Assembly: GCF_001613325.1 (NCBI RefSeq)
Contig: NZ_BDCD01000035.1
Location: forward strand, 1 to 59,334
Length of the DNA: 59,334 nucleotides
DNA from: Nocardia yamanashiensis NBRC 100130
GTDB lineage: Bacteria; Actinomycetota; Actinomycetes; Mycobacteriales; Mycobacteriaceae
Reading direction: 5' to 3'
The notes below the pieces were generated by a model that saw only the letters and a program-made list of their open reading frames with translations, searched no databases and was not told the origin of the DNA. How positions within the stretch are numbered: the first letter of the stretch is position 1; each line of letters begins with the position of its first letter. The position numbers and the translations under genes are program-made. Below are positions 34,715-44,096 of the stretch, one piece after another.

Positions 34715-36067
34715 ATGTTGCTCGACGGTCCGCGTTCCCAATCAGTCGGCGAGGAACGCCGGAGTCTGGTGCCGTCGAAGCGCGTCCTGATCGCCGGCCT
34801 CCTGACCGGCGTGCCCGCATTGTTCATCGCGCTGCAGATCGTGGCCTCCCGCAATGGATTCCTCGGTCCGCTGGAAAGCCTGGCGGCCGATTTCGCCGGG
34901 ACCCCCAAGTCGGTGACCGTGCCGTGGGCCGGGCTCGGACTGGCGCTCATCGGGCTCACCTGGAAGCGGCGGTTCTACGCCGTCGGGATCGCGCTCGGCA
35001 TCGACATCGCCTATCAGATCGTGCGGACGCTCAGCGGTGGACCGCTCGCGCTCGGCAATGGGCCGGTCATGGTCCTCACCGGCATCGTGGTGCTGGCGCT
35101 GGTGCGATGGCAAGGGGTGGAGCGCAGCAACGCGCTGCACGCCGCGGCGCTCGGCATTCTGCTGGTGTTCGCCAACAAGGTCGCGGACGTGTGGCTGTAC
35201 ATCACCGTGCTGGCGGGGCCGCAGGTGCTCGACGAGCATGTGGTGCTGGTCGATCACGCGCTCGCCGACCCGTCCTGGATGATGGGGCAGCTGCTCGAAT
35301 TCCTCGGGCCCGTGGTCACTTTCGTACTGCACTGGGTGTACATCGAACTGCCGCTGGGCGCGATGATCGTGGCGGTGTGGCAGTTGCGGCGGGTCGCCTC
35401 CGGGGGCGGGTGGCCGAGCCACTACCTGGTGCGGACCTTCCTGACCATCGGGCTGATCGGGCCGATCGTGTACGTCATCTTCCCGGTGGTGGGGCCGATC
35501 TTCGCCTACGGCAGCGAAGGGCATTCGTTCGCGCTGGGCGACTACTGGCCGAATCTGGTGCCGCCGCTGGATCTGACGCCCGGGGCCATTCCGTTCGACA
35601 AGGTCGCGCCGCGCAATTGCATGCCCTCGCTGCACACCGCGTGGGCGCTGTCGCTATTCCTGCATTCACGGCGGGACGTGGTGACGGGGCTGGCCGCGCC
35701 GCGCTGGCTGCGATGGGGCGGCACGTTCTGGCTGATCGCCACCATTTCCGCGACGCTCGGGTTCGGGTACCACTACGGGGCTGATCTGATCGCGGGCGCG
35801 GTGCTGTGCCTGGCCATCGAATCGGCGCTGCGGATGCCCGAGCGCGGGTGGGACGCGGCGCGCATCCAGCTGGTGGCGGGCGGCGCGGCATTGTTCGCGG
35901 CCATGCTGCTGTCCTACCGGTACCTGTCGGTGCAGTTCGCCGAATATCCCGGCCCGGCGGGCATTCTGCTGGTCGGCGCATTCGTGGCCTACGCGTACGC
36001 CTTCTACCGGACCTGGTTCGGGCCGGTGCCCGCCGAAGCTCCGGCCGAGGTCGGCGCTCGCGCCTGA
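34715..36067 (+). CDS. PAP2/Aur1-type membrane phosphotransferase
   Basis: This 450-residue polytopic protein has about ten hydrophobic helices and a C-terminal PAP2-like catalytic region: RNCMPSLHTAWAL with the PSLH core, then GFGYHYGADLIAG carrying the second His and the Asp. This spacing is that of the Aur1/Ipt1 inositol-phosphotransferase branch of the PAP2 superfamily. Active-site residues face outside the cytoplasm. It may transfer or hydrolyse a lipid-linked phosphate in envelope lipid synthesis; the substrate is unknown. The start is the ATG at 34715, which appears leaderless. It is convergent with the next gene, 4 bp apart. Confidence 0.82.
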   Translation: MLLDGPRSQSVGEERRSLVPSKRVLIAGLLTGVPALFIALQIVASRNGFLGPLESLAADFAGTPKSVTVPWAGLGLALIGLTWKRRFYAVGIALGIDIAYQIVRTLSGGPLALGNGPVMVLTGIVVLALVRWQGVERSNALHAAALGILLVFANKVADVWLYITVLAGPQVLDEHVVLVDHALADPSWMMGQLLEFLGPVVTFVLHWVYIELPLGAMIVAVWQLRRVASGGGWPSHYLVRTFLTIGLIGPIVYVIFPVVGPIFAYGSEGHSFALGDYWPNLVPPLDLTPGAIPFDKVAPRNCMPSLHTAWALSLFLHSRRDVVTGLAAPRWLRWGGTFWLIATISATLGFGYHYGADLIAGAVLCLAIESALRMPERGWDAARIQLVAGGAALFAAMLLSYRYLSVQFAEYPGPAGILLVGAFVAYAYAFYRTWFGPVPAEAPAEVGARA

Positions 36068-36071
36068 CCCC

Positions 36072-37430
36072 TCACGCGTCCTTGCTTGCGCCCGAGGCGG
36101 ATTCGGAGTCCACCGGCGCATCCGGCGATGAGGAAGCGGCCGCGACCGGCGTGGCCGGGCGGTTCCGGCGCAGCGCCCACAACCCGACGATGCACCCGAC
36201 GGTGATCAGCACCGCCGTCCAGGCCGGCGCTGACTCGTCCTGCGGAGCCACCGTGCACACCACCGCCTGGCTGGAGTCCTGCATGGCGTAATGCCCGCGC
36301 GCCACATAGTCGCGCAGGCCCAGCACCGCCGACGGAATGAAGATCACCATGGTGCCCAGCACCCGGTTCGGCACGTAATGCGGCCGCGCCGAAGTCATTC
36401 CGTACCCGGCCAGCCACACCAGCACCGCCGTGCTGCCGATCACCACGAAGGCGGCCTCGGAACTCGAGGTGACGGCGGTGAAGAGGGCCAGCGCCAGCAG
36501 CAGCATCAGGCAGAGCATGGGTGCGCCGTGCCGCGAGCCGTACCAGAGGCCGAGCACCGTCACCGCGACCGCCACCGGAATCGACCAGGCCGGCAGTTCG
36601 GCGGCCAGCGCCGAGGAACCGACCGCGCTCAGCGCCACCGCGATCAGCACGAGTTCGCCGTCCCGGCCCGGCAGCAGCATGGCCGCGATCACGCCGGTCG
36701 CCACCGACGAGCCCACCGCCAGGCCGATACCGGCCAGTGAGTCCCCGTGCCGCGCCAGCCATTCCGCGCTCGCCACGGTCACCAGGATCAGCACCACACC
36801 CGCCAGGATCGGGGTCAGCGGCAGTTCGATGGACGGGCGCTCGGCCGGTTTGCGCTTGCGGTTCATCAAGGTGCCGATGGCGACCAGGACCAGCGCCACC
36901 TCGATCATCCACAGCGGCGGCATGTCCAGCAGTACGTCGTCCACCGGGAAGTCCTGGTTCAGCAGCCCGCCCACGTGCGGCAGCGGGTTCACCGACCCCA
37001 GCAGGACGCTGATCAGCACGCCGAGCGTCCATCCGTACGCGGGCAGCTTGTGATGCAGCACCGCCGCGCCCAGTGCGCCCAGCACCACGCCGCCCGCCAG
37101 CGAATCGATGAAGTTCATGGTGGACAGCCCGGCCATCGGCTGCGCGGTGTGCCCGACCAGATGATTGATCGTCAATGCCGCCAGCCCGGCCAGCGTCGTC
37201 CCCCAGGCCGCCACGGTGCTGCCCAGGGTGGTGATCAGCACCGCGACGATCATGGCCGTCAGCACCCCGGCCCCGATGGCCCGCGGCAGCGAGTACGCCA
37301 GCAGATCCAATTGCAGCGCGGACGTTTCCGACGTCCACCCGAAATCGATCGGCATAGCCAGCGACAGCCCGGCAACAGTAGTCGCCAGCAACGCCGTGAT
37401 GGTCTCGAGCGCGACCTGATACGACCTCAC
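36072..37430 (-). CDS. Polytopic membrane protein of unknown function
   Basis: The 452-residue protein has roughly twelve hydrophobic segments, among them ITALLATTVAGLSLAMPI, VVLGALGAAVL, LTPILAGVVLILVTVASA and MLCLMLLLALALFTAV. Acidic and His-containing loops (NHLVGHTAQP, LPHVGGLLNQDFPVDDV) lie between them. The tail after the last helix is Ala/Ser/Pro-rich. I see no transporter or glycosyltransferase signature. It is convergent with the PAP2 gene and separated from the AAA ATPase by 179 bp in which no gene is visible. Confidence 0.7.
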   Translation of the reverse strand: MRSYQVALETITALLATTVAGLSLAMPIDFGWTSETSALQLDLLAYSLPRAIGAGVLTAMIVAVLITTLGSTVAAWGTTLAGLAALTINHLVGHTAQPMAGLSTMNFIDSLAGGVVLGALGAAVLHHKLPAYGWTLGVLISVLLGSVNPLPHVGGLLNQDFPVDDVLLDMPPLWMIEVALVLVAIGTLMNRKRKPAERPSIELPLTPILAGVVLILVTVASAEWLARHGDSLAGIGLAVGSSVATGVIAAMLLPGRDGELVLIAVALSAVGSSALAAELPAWSIPVAVAVTVLGLWYGSRHGAPMLCLMLLLALALFTAVTSSSEAAFVVIGSTAVLVWLAGYGMTSARPHYVPNRVLGTMVIFIPSAVLGLRDYVARGHYAMQDSSQAVVCTVAPQDESAPAWTAVLITVGCIVGLWALRRNRPATPVAAASSSPDAPVDSESASGASKDA

Positions 37431-37608
37431 CTGGGTGAAACTACCGCCGCCAACCGTACTGACCGGTCCGACTCGCTGAACTGCAATGTTTGCTGGCTAA
37501 CCCCGCTCCGCACCCCGCCGTCATCGTGGCCGGAATCCGCATGGCCCGCGCCGAACCTGGCCGGCGCCGACCGGATGGATACGGCCGCCATGGCCGGTGG
37601 GTGCGGGC

Positions 37609-40026
37609 TCAGCCGGCGGCGGAGCGCTGGGCGGCGAATTTGCGGAGCGATTCGACCTGTTCGGGGTCGAGGGAGGGGCGGACGGCGGAGCGGGCGGCGG
37701 TCATATCGGCGGCGGTGACCGTGGCGGCGTCCACATTGCGGCGCATGGCGGTCAGGGCGGCTTCGCGGAGGAGGGCGGCGCAGTCGGCGGCGGAGTAGCC
37801 GTCCAGTTCGGCGGCCAGCTTCTTGAGGTTGACGCCTCGGGCCAGGGGCACGGATTTGGCGGCGGTGCGGAGGATTTCGGCGCGGGCGGCGGCATCCGGC
37901 GGGGGGACGAAGACCAGGCGTTCGAGGCGGCCGGGGCGGGTGAGGGCGGGGTCGATGAGATCGGGGCGGTTGGTGGCGCCGACGACCACCACGTCGCGCA
38001 GCGGTTCCACGCCGTCTAGTTCGGTGAGGAGGGCGGCCACGACGCGGTCGGTGACGCCGGAGTCGGTGCTCTGGCCGCGGCGGGGAGCCAGGGCGTCGAT
38101 TTCGTCGAGGAAGACGAGGGAGGGGGCGGAATCGCGGGCGCGCTGGAACAATTCGCGGACCGCGCGCTCGGAGGAGCCGACCCATTTGTCCATGAGTTCG
38201 GCGCCCTTGACGGCGTGCACGCTGAGTTGACCGGTACCGGCCAGCGCGCGCACCAGGAAGGTTTTGCCGCAGCCGGGTGGGCCGTAGAGCAGGACGCCGC
38301 GCGGCGGCTCGATGCCCAATCGCGCGAACGAGTCCGGATGCCGCAGCGGCCACAGCACCGCTTCGGTCAGCGCCTGTTTGGTCTCGGCCATATCGCCGAC
38401 ATCGTCGAGAGTCAGTGAGCCGATGGCCAATTCCTCCGACCCGGATCGCGACAGCGGGCGGATCACCTCCAGCGCGCCGACCAGATCCTCCTGCCGCAGC
38501 ATCGGCTCGGCATGCTCGCGGCTGGCCCGCGACGCCGCCCGCAAGGCCGCCTCGCGCACCAGCGCCGCCAGATCCGACACCACGAAACCGGGTGTGCGCG
38601 CGGCGATCTCGTCCAGCTTCAGGCCCTCCGCTGGGGCCCGCCGCACCAACTGCTCCAGCAGCGCGGCCCGCACCCCGGCATTCGGCAGCGGCAGCGAGAC
38701 CTCGCGATCGCACAGGTCCGGCGCGCGCAGCCGCGAATCCACGGCCGCCGGGTTCGAGGTCGTGGCCAGCACGGCCACGGCCGGAGCCGCCACCGCCGCG
38801 CGCAATTGATCCAGGATCAGCGTCGCCACCGGCTCGGCCGCAGCGGGCAGCAAGGCGTCGATATCGTTGATCAGCAGGATTCCGCCCGCTCCGGAACAGA
38901 TATCCGAGACGGCCATGTTCACCTCACGCAGCCGGGTGCCGCCCTCGGTCGCGCCCACCGTCGGCCCGTCCAGCTCGACCACCCGCCGCGATCCCGCGAC
39001 CGCCCGCGCCAGCGTGGCCTTCCCGACCCCGGCCGGGCCGGTGATCAGCACACCCAGGTGCGATGGAGCCCCGAGCGCTTTCAGCAGCTCCGGCTCGTTC
39101 AGCGCCAGGTTCAGCCATTCGGTCAGCTTGGCGGCCTGGGCCTGCACGCCCGCCAGGTCCGCCACCGCGACGGCCGACATCGGAGTGGGGGACAGCACCC
39201 CGGTGTTCCGGGCTCCGCCGTCACCGGCAACTCCGGGAATGCGGCCGGAGCCGGGAAACTCCGTGCCGGTGTTCGTGCCACCCGGCACGTTGCCATCGGA
39301 TCCTGTTCCGCCGGAACCCGAATCGAGGCTCGAAGCACGGTCTCCGCCCGTTGCCGCCCCGCCCCGGCCCGGCTCGCCGATCGAAGCGCCCGGACGGTCC
39401 GCCCGCGTCACCCCGGCGCTCGGCGCGCCGCTGGTGCCGAAGATCGACTGCGGCCGATCGGTCCCCGCGACGCCCGGCCCCCACGACACCGCGCTGTTCG
39501 GCTGCACGCTCACCGGCCCGGGCGTCGGATCGGTCGAGGTCACCGTCAGCAGTTCCGATGTCCAGGCAATGCCGAAAGTCCGCGAAAGCGCCTGCGTCGC
39601 AGCCGAAGTGCTGGTCCCCGGACCCAGATCGCGGGGCAGCAGCGACACCGTGTCCCCGACCGTCACCACCTTGCCGAGCAGCGCCTGCCGCAATGTGGCC
39701 TCCGGGATCGTGCCGGTGGCCATCGCCGACCCCGTCACCGAAATCCGCCGGGCCCCATAGACAGTCGCCGGCGACACCACCACCGACCCGTCTTCCTTCA
39801 CCCCCGCATTCGACAGGGTCACGTCATCCAGCAACGCCACCCCCGCCGGCGTCCCGGCCGGTGCTTTCGCCACCACCGCGGCCGTTCGCCGCCCCCCGAT
39901 CAATGTGATCCCGTCCCACTCCCGCAACCCCAGTGCCGTCAGCGCCTCCGGATGCAGCCGCACCAGCCCTCGACGGGCATCAGCGGCCGAGGTGTTCAGG
40001 CGAGCGGTCAGCGCGAGTTCCGGCAC
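37609..40026 (-). CDS. Cdc48/p97-like AAA ATPase with two AAA modules
   Basis: The protein of about 805 residues matches the actinobacterial Cdc48-like ATPase (Rv0435c by position). It has an N-domain (LTARLNTSAADARRGLVRLH, VTLSNAGVKED, LLGKVVTVGDTVSLLPRDLG), a Gly/Pro/Ser-rich linker that is much longer than in M. tuberculosis, a first AAA module with GPAGVGKAT and GGILLINDIDALL, and a second with GPPGCGKTF, LVFLDEIDALAPRRG and GATNRPDLIDPALTRPGRLE. It probably unfolds proteins or dismantles complexes. I placed the start at the GTG at 40026 because the N-domain begins there; the frame is open to an ATG at 40269, adding about 81 Gly/Pro-rich residues of doubtful reality. Confidence 0.85.
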   Translation of the reverse strand: MPELALTARLNTSAADARRGLVRLHPEALTALGLREWDGITLIGGRRTAAVVAKAPAGTPAGVALLDDVTLSNAGVKEDGSVVVSPATVYGARRISVTGSAMATGTIPEATLRQALLGKVVTVGDTVSLLPRDLGPGTSTSAATQALSRTFGIAWTSELLTVTSTDPTPGPVSVQPNSAVSWGPGVAGTDRPQSIFGTSGAPSAGVTRADRPGASIGEPGRGGAATGGDRASSLDSGSGGTGSDGNVPGGTNTGTEFPGSGRIPGVAGDGGARNTGVLSPTPMSAVAVADLAGVQAQAAKLTEWLNLALNEPELLKALGAPSHLGVLITGPAGVGKATLARAVAGSRRVVELDGPTVGATEGGTRLREVNMAVSDICSGAGGILLINDIDALLPAAAEPVATLILDQLRAAVAAPAVAVLATTSNPAAVDSRLRAPDLCDREVSLPLPNAGVRAALLEQLVRRAPAEGLKLDEIAARTPGFVVSDLAALVREAALRAASRASREHAEPMLRQEDLVGALEVIRPLSRSGSEELAIGSLTLDDVGDMAETKQALTEAVLWPLRHPDSFARLGIEPPRGVLLYGPPGCGKTFLVRALAGTGQLSVHAVKGAELMDKWVGSSERAVRELFQRARDSAPSLVFLDEIDALAPRRGQSTDSGVTDRVVAALLTELDGVEPLRDVVVVGATNRPDLIDPALTRPGRLERLVFVPPPDAAARAEILRTAAKSVPLARGVNLKKLAAELDGYSAADCAALLREAALTAMRRNVDAATVTAADMTAARSAVRPSLDPEQVESLRKFAAQRSAAG

Positions 40027-40313
40027 CAGCCCATTCTGCCGCGCCCACCCCACCCACCGTCCGACCTCGCCCCAACCCGCCCCGAATCCGCCCCCTCCAG
40101 CCCCCATTCCGGACAGGCCCGCCGCCGACCGACCGCCGCGGTCGACCTGCCTGTCCGGCCCGAGCGGGCCCTCCCCACAGCACGGTTTCGGCAACGCCGC
40201 CACGTCCGTAATCAGCCTCCGCGTCGTGCCGTCACGCGACCGTGGCGGCGGCGCGTCCGCCCTCGTCATCCCGGCATGCTTTCGGCCGGGATCTCACCTA
40301 CCCCGAATGCATT

Positions 40314-40346
40314 CTCGCCCGCGTCGCACATAGCGACGCGGGCGAG
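40314..40346. terminator. Hairpin between pssA and the AAA ATPase gene
   Basis: CTCGCCCGCGTCGC and GCGACGCGGGCGAG form a perfect 14-bp stem around ACATA. It lies 23 bp beyond the pssA stop and suggests that the ATPase gene has its own promoter. The T-run is on the plus-strand side, so termination of pssA may be Rho-independent only in part. Confidence 0.65.
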
Positions 40347-40368
40347 TTTTGTTCTGTTCAGCGGCGAT

Positions 40369-41259
40369 TCAGACCTTGCTGCCGGGGCGGCGCAGGCGCA
40401 GGCGGGCGGTGGAGACGCGGGCCACGCGACCGGAGATGGGGCGCTGGCGGCGCTGGGCGCGACGCTGAGCGCGGCGCTCGGCGGGCTTGTGGTGCCAGGT
40501 TTCCGGGCGGGCCGCCACCCAGCGGGCCGAGTGGACCGCGAAGGGGATGTGGCCGAGGTAGAGCGCCACCAGCGCCATCATGAGGATGAGGGGGTAGGTG
40601 ACGAGGAGCGCGGCGGCCAGGGCGACCAGGACCAGCAGGACGGGAGCGGTGCGCGGGGCCACCGAGACCGACTTGATGGCCAGCGTGGGCAGGGTGCTCA
40701 CGCACAGCAGGCCGGTGAAGACGGTCCAGACGGACACCGCCGCGACGCTGGTCCACCAACCCTCGTGGAACTGCTCGGACAGGGCGAGCGGGAGCAGGAC
40801 GATCAGCGCACCGGCCGGAGCCGGTACGCCGGTGAAGTACTCACGCTGCCAATCGGGGCGCGAGTCGTCGTCCATGAGCGTGTTGAACCGGGCCAGCCGC
40901 AGCACCATGCACACCGCGAACATGAGCGCGATGATCCAGCCGAAGCTGTCCTGGTGCAGGAAGGTCACGTACAACACCAGCGCCGGCGACACCCCGAAGG
41001 CGATGGCGTCGGACAGCGAATCCAGTTCCGCGCCCATCTTGCTGGTGGCATCCAGCATGCGGGCGATGCGACCGTCCAGCATGTCGAAGATGGCGGCCGC
41101 GCCGATCAAGGCCAGCGAGAACCCGAGCTGGTTCTCCATGGCGAACTTGACCGCGGACAGCCCCGAGCACAGCCCGAGGATGGTGATCATGCTCGGCAGC
41201 AATCGGACGGTGCGATTGCGCCGCCGCTGCACCGGTACCGGCGCGAGTTGTTCCATCAT
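40369..41259 (-). CDS. pssA: CDP-diacylglycerol-serine O-phosphatidyltransferase (phosphatidylserine synthase)
   Basis: The 296-residue membrane protein has the CDP-alcohol phosphatidyltransferase signature DGRIARMLDATSKMGAELDSLSD, with all four Asp residues at the expected spacing. About seven further hydrophobic helices and a strongly basic C-terminal tail follow. It makes phosphatidylserine, the substrate of the decarboxylase encoded just upstream. The ATG at 41259 overlaps the psd stop (ATGA), giving translational coupling. Order psd-pssA-ATPase matches Rv0437c-Rv0435c. Confidence 0.93.
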   Translation of the reverse strand: MMEQLAPVPVQRRRNRTVRLLPSMITILGLCSGLSAVKFAMENQLGFSLALIGAAAIFDMLDGRIARMLDATSKMGAELDSLSDAIAFGVSPALVLYVTFLHQDSFGWIIALMFAVCMVLRLARFNTLMDDDSRPDWQREYFTGVPAPAGALIVLLPLALSEQFHEGWWTSVAAVSVWTVFTGLLCVSTLPTLAIKSVSVAPRTAPVLLVLVALAAALLVTYPLILMMALVALYLGHIPFAVHSARWVAARPETWHHKPAERRAQRRAQRRQRPISGRVARVSTARLRLRRPGSKV

Positions 41260-41972
41260 GAATCCAGTTCGGCCAGCACCGTTTCCGCGCCGATGGTCCG
41301 CTGCCCCGGGGTGACCAGCAACTTGGTCCCGGCCGGGAAGTAGGTGTCCACGCGCGAGCCGAAGCGGATCAGGCCGTAGGTGTCGCCGATGGTCAGCTTG
41401 TCGCCCACCTTCGCCTCGCACACGATGCGGCGCGCCAGCAGCCCGGCGATCTGCACGACCGCGAACCGCTGGCCGCTGTCGGACTGGATCACCATCGAAT
41501 TGCGCTCGTTGGCGTCCGACGCCTCGGGCAGGTCGGCGGAGAGGAATTCGCCCTTCTTGTAGACGATCTCCTCCACGCTGCCGCTGATCGGCACCCGCTG
41601 CACGTGCACGTCCAGCACCGACAGGAAGATGCTCACCCGCGGCAACGGCAGCGTGCCCAGCCCGAGCTCGGCGGGCGGCACGGCCTGATCGACCAGGGCG
41701 ACCTCACCGTCGGCGGGCGCGACGACCACGCCGGGCCGGTTCGGCGGCACCCGGTGCGGATGCCGGAAGAAGGTGGCGGTGGCCGCGGCGCCGAGCAGGC
41801 CCGCGCGGCGAATCCACTTGCGCCGGTAGCCGAGCGCGGCGACGGCCAGCGGCGCCGCGACGAACGGCAGGCCGGCCGGATGCAGCGGAGGTACGGCCTT
41901 GCGCACCAGGTCGGCGACATGGCCGAGCGCGGTGGTTTCGGGAGTGCCGGGCGGGGTGGGTCGGCGGGCCAC
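41256..41972 (-). CDS. psd: Phosphatidylserine decarboxylase proenzyme
   Basis: The 238-residue protein is a short-form (type II) decarboxylase. The autocleavage site is the Gly-Ser in LIRFGSRVDTYFPAG near the C-terminus; the Ser becomes the pyruvoyl group. PRVSIFLSVLDVHVQRVP is the conserved central motif. It converts phosphatidylserine to phosphatidylethanolamine at the membrane. I chose the GTG at 41972 (VARRPTPP) because AGAGGAG lies five bases before it and the M. tuberculosis protein starts MARRP; an ATG at 41987 is in frame but has no ribosome binding site. Confidence 0.92.
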   Translation of the reverse strand: MARRPTPPGTPETTALGHVADLVRKAVPPLHPAGLPFVAAPLAVAALGYRRKWIRRAGLLGAAATATFFRHPHRVPPNRPGVVVAPADGEVALVDQAVPPAELGLGTLPLPRVSIFLSVLDVHVQRVPISGSVEEIVYKKGEFLSADLPEASDANERNSMVIQSDSGQRFAVVQIAGLLARRIVCEAKVGDKLTIGDTYGLIRFGSRVDTYFPAGTKLLVTPGQRTIGAETVLAELDS

Positions 41973-42061
41973 TAGCTCCTCTTTCATGCGTGGATCGAAT
42001 CGGTCTGGGACCGCGTCACACACTACTGCGTTTGATTTACCCTCCGCTGCGCTCCGGGCGG

Positions 42062-42154
42062 GTTCGCGGCCCTGCATGTCTCGTTCTTCCCTCCCTCCGC
42101 TCCTCCGCTGCGCTCCCCCGCTCCGCTCAGTCCAGAACGAGACGGGCCGCGAAC
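42062..42154. repeat. Long bulged inverted repeat in a gene-free stretch
   Basis: GTTCGCGGCCC (42062-42072) pairs with GGGCCGCGAAC (42144-42154), and GTCTCGTTCT (42078-42087) with AGAACGAGAC (42134-42143). This gives 21 bp of perfect pairing with a 5-nt bulge on the left arm. The 46-nt loop is made of CTCCGCT/GCGCTCC units, which also occur just before the left arm. The surrounding 41973-42364 region has no gene; a promoter for fabH is presumably near 42240-42300. Confidence 0.6.
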
Positions 42155-42364
42155 ATGGGGTTACTCGGTTATCGCCGCGTGGTGATCGATGTCGCGGAGG
42201 CCCCGGATTGTGAGAATCCGCACACGCATGGCAGGCTGTTTCGATTAATATGAGGGAGCCTCATGTCTGTGTCGCCAACGGGCTCGACCGGTGCGAAGCA
42301 GTGGGTGGGGACCCGATGAAGGTCACGTTCGACGCGCTGTACAGAGGTCTATAGGAGAAGCACC

Positions 42365-43393
42365 ATGGCTGCTCGAATTGCCTCGATCAACGGGGTAGAG
42401 CACACCGCAGTACTCGGGCTCGGCGTCTACCGGCCCGCCCGTGTGGTCACCAATGATGAGGTCGCGGGACCCATCGATTCCAGCGACGAATGGATTCGCA
42501 CCCGTTCGGGTATTCGCACCCGCAGGTTCGCCTCCCCGGAGGAGACCATCATCTCGATGAGCACGGCCGCGGCGCGAGATGCCTTGGAAGCGGCCGAGAT
42601 CGAGCCGGATCAGGTCGACTGCGTCATCGTCGCCACGTCCACCTGGCTCCTGCTCACCCCCGCCTCCGCCCCGCAGATCGCCACCGAACTCGGGCTGAAC
42701 AATGTGGCGGCCTTCGACATCTCCGCGGGCTGCGCCGGCTTCTGCCACGCGCTCGCGGTGGCCTCGGATCTGGTCAAGGGCGGTACCGCCCGGAACGTGC
42801 TGGTCATCGGCGTCGAGCGGCTGACCGACACGATCAATCCGCGGGACCGCGGCACCGCCTTCCTGTTCGCGGACGGGGCGGGCGCGGTGGTGGTCGGCCC
42901 GTCCGACGAGCCGGGCATCGGCCCGACGGTGTGGGGTTCGGACGGCACCCAGCATCACGCCATCCGCCAGGACAAGGACTGGATGGAGTTCTTCCGCGAG
43001 ATCGACGAGCAGGGCCTGGACGCCGTCCGCCCCTACCTCGCCATGGAGGGCACCGCCGTATTCCGGTGGGCCGCACACTCGTTGGAGAAGGTGTGCCGGG
43101 AAGCCATCGAGGTGGCGGGCCTGACCACCGGCGATCTCGACGCCATGGTCCCGCACCAGGCCAACGGCCGCATCATCGAGATCATGGCCCGCGTCCTGAA
43201 GCTCCCCGACGATTGCGCCCTGGCCAATGACATCGAGGAGACCGGAAACACCTCCGCCGCTTCGATTCCGCTGGCCATGGAGGCCATGATGCGCAAGGGC
43301 GATGCCAAACCCGGCGGCACCGCCCTGCTCATCGCCTTCGGTGCGGGCCTGTCCTACGCGGCCCAGGTCATCACGCTGCCGAACTGGAAGTAG
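42365..43393 (+). CDS. fabH: Beta-ketoacyl-ACP synthase III (FabH-type)
   Basis: The 342-residue thiolase-fold enzyme has the FabH triad: C123 in SAGCAGFCHA, H264 in VPHQANGRI and N295 in GNTSAASIPLAM. The N-terminal VVTNDEVAGPIDSSDEWIRTRSGI is also typical. It condenses an acyl-CoA starter with malonyl-ACP and links type I and type II fatty-acid synthesis for mycolate precursors in this group. AGGAGAA precedes the ATG. No other FAS-II gene is adjacent, so a specialised starter-unit role is possible. Its stop abuts that of the next, convergent gene. Confidence 0.9.
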   Translation: MAARIASINGVEHTAVLGLGVYRPARVVTNDEVAGPIDSSDEWIRTRSGIRTRRFASPEETIISMSTAAARDALEAAEIEPDQVDCVIVATSTWLLLTPASAPQIATELGLNNVAAFDISAGCAGFCHALAVASDLVKGGTARNVLVIGVERLTDTINPRDRGTAFLFADGAGAVVVGPSDEPGIGPTVWGSDGTQHHAIRQDKDWMEFFREIDEQGLDAVRPYLAMEGTAVFRWAAHSLEKVCREAIEVAGLTTGDLDAMVPHQANGRIIEIMARVLKLPDDCALANDIEETGNTSAASIPLAMEAMMRKGDAKPGGTALLIAFGAGLSYAAQVITLPNWK

Positions 43394-44080
43394 TTAGCCG
43401 AGGTCCCACGCGACGGTCACCGTGAAGGTGATCGTCGTCTGGCCCGGTTCGAGGCTGAAGCCGCTCGCCGGGGCCGCGTCCTTGTACATGGGTCCCGGTG
43501 AGCTGCTGCCGTTCTCGCTGATGGTCTTGACCGTCTTCAGCTTCAGCCCGGACAGGTCGGCGTACTGCTGCGCCTTCGACTTGGCGTCCTCGAACGCCTT
43601 GGCGCGCGCATCGGACAGCAATTTCGCGTCGTCCTCGAGATCGAAGGCGACCGAACTGATGCGGGTGTCGTTGCCGCCCGCCTTGACCGCCGCGTCCAGA
43701 ATCGCCGACGCCTTCGAAAGGTCGCGCACCGCAACGTGTACCGCATTGCTCGCCCGGTACCCGGTGATGGTCCGCCCCTCCGGCCCGTAACTGGGCTGCA
43801 CCGACAGCTCGGTGGTCTTGATGTCTTCCTTCTTGGCCCCCGCCGTCACCATGGCATCGCTCATGGCCTTGGCCTTGGCGTTCACCTGGTCGACCGCGGT
43901 GGAGACGTCGGCGGCGTTCACTTCCGCCCCGAGGTCGGCCTCGAGCACATCCGGTGTGCCCTGGACCTTCCCGGTCCCGGAGACGGTGACGGTGCGGTCG
44001 CCCGAATCGGAACTCCCGCACCCCGTCAGTAGTAGCGCGACACCGGCGGCCGCGGCGCAGATCCCTGAAAGTCGTCGCAT
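43394..44080 (-). CDS. SIMPL-domain (DUF541) lipoprotein
   Basis: The 228-residue protein has a lipobox LLTGC with Cys21 and one SIMPL domain: VTVSGTGKVQGTPDVLEADLG at its start, ITGYRASNAVHVAVRDL in the middle and ARAKAFEDAKSKAQQYADL in the helical part. The family forms oligomeric periplasmic rings in other bacteria and is linked to oxidative stress; its role here is unknown. Its stop codon directly abuts that of fabH with no spacer. Confidence 0.87.
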   Translation of the reverse strand: MRRLSGICAAAAGVALLLTGCGSSDSGDRTVTVSGTGKVQGTPDVLEADLGAEVNAADVSTAVDQVNAKAKAMSDAMVTAGAKKEDIKTTELSVQPSYGPEGRTITGYRASNAVHVAVRDLSKASAILDAAVKAGGNDTRISSVAFDLEDDAKLLSDARAKAFEDAKSKAQQYADLSGLKLKTVKTISENGSSSPGPMYKDAAPASGFSLEPGQTTITFTVTVAWDLG

Positions 44081-44096
44081 ACCGCCGAAACTACGC

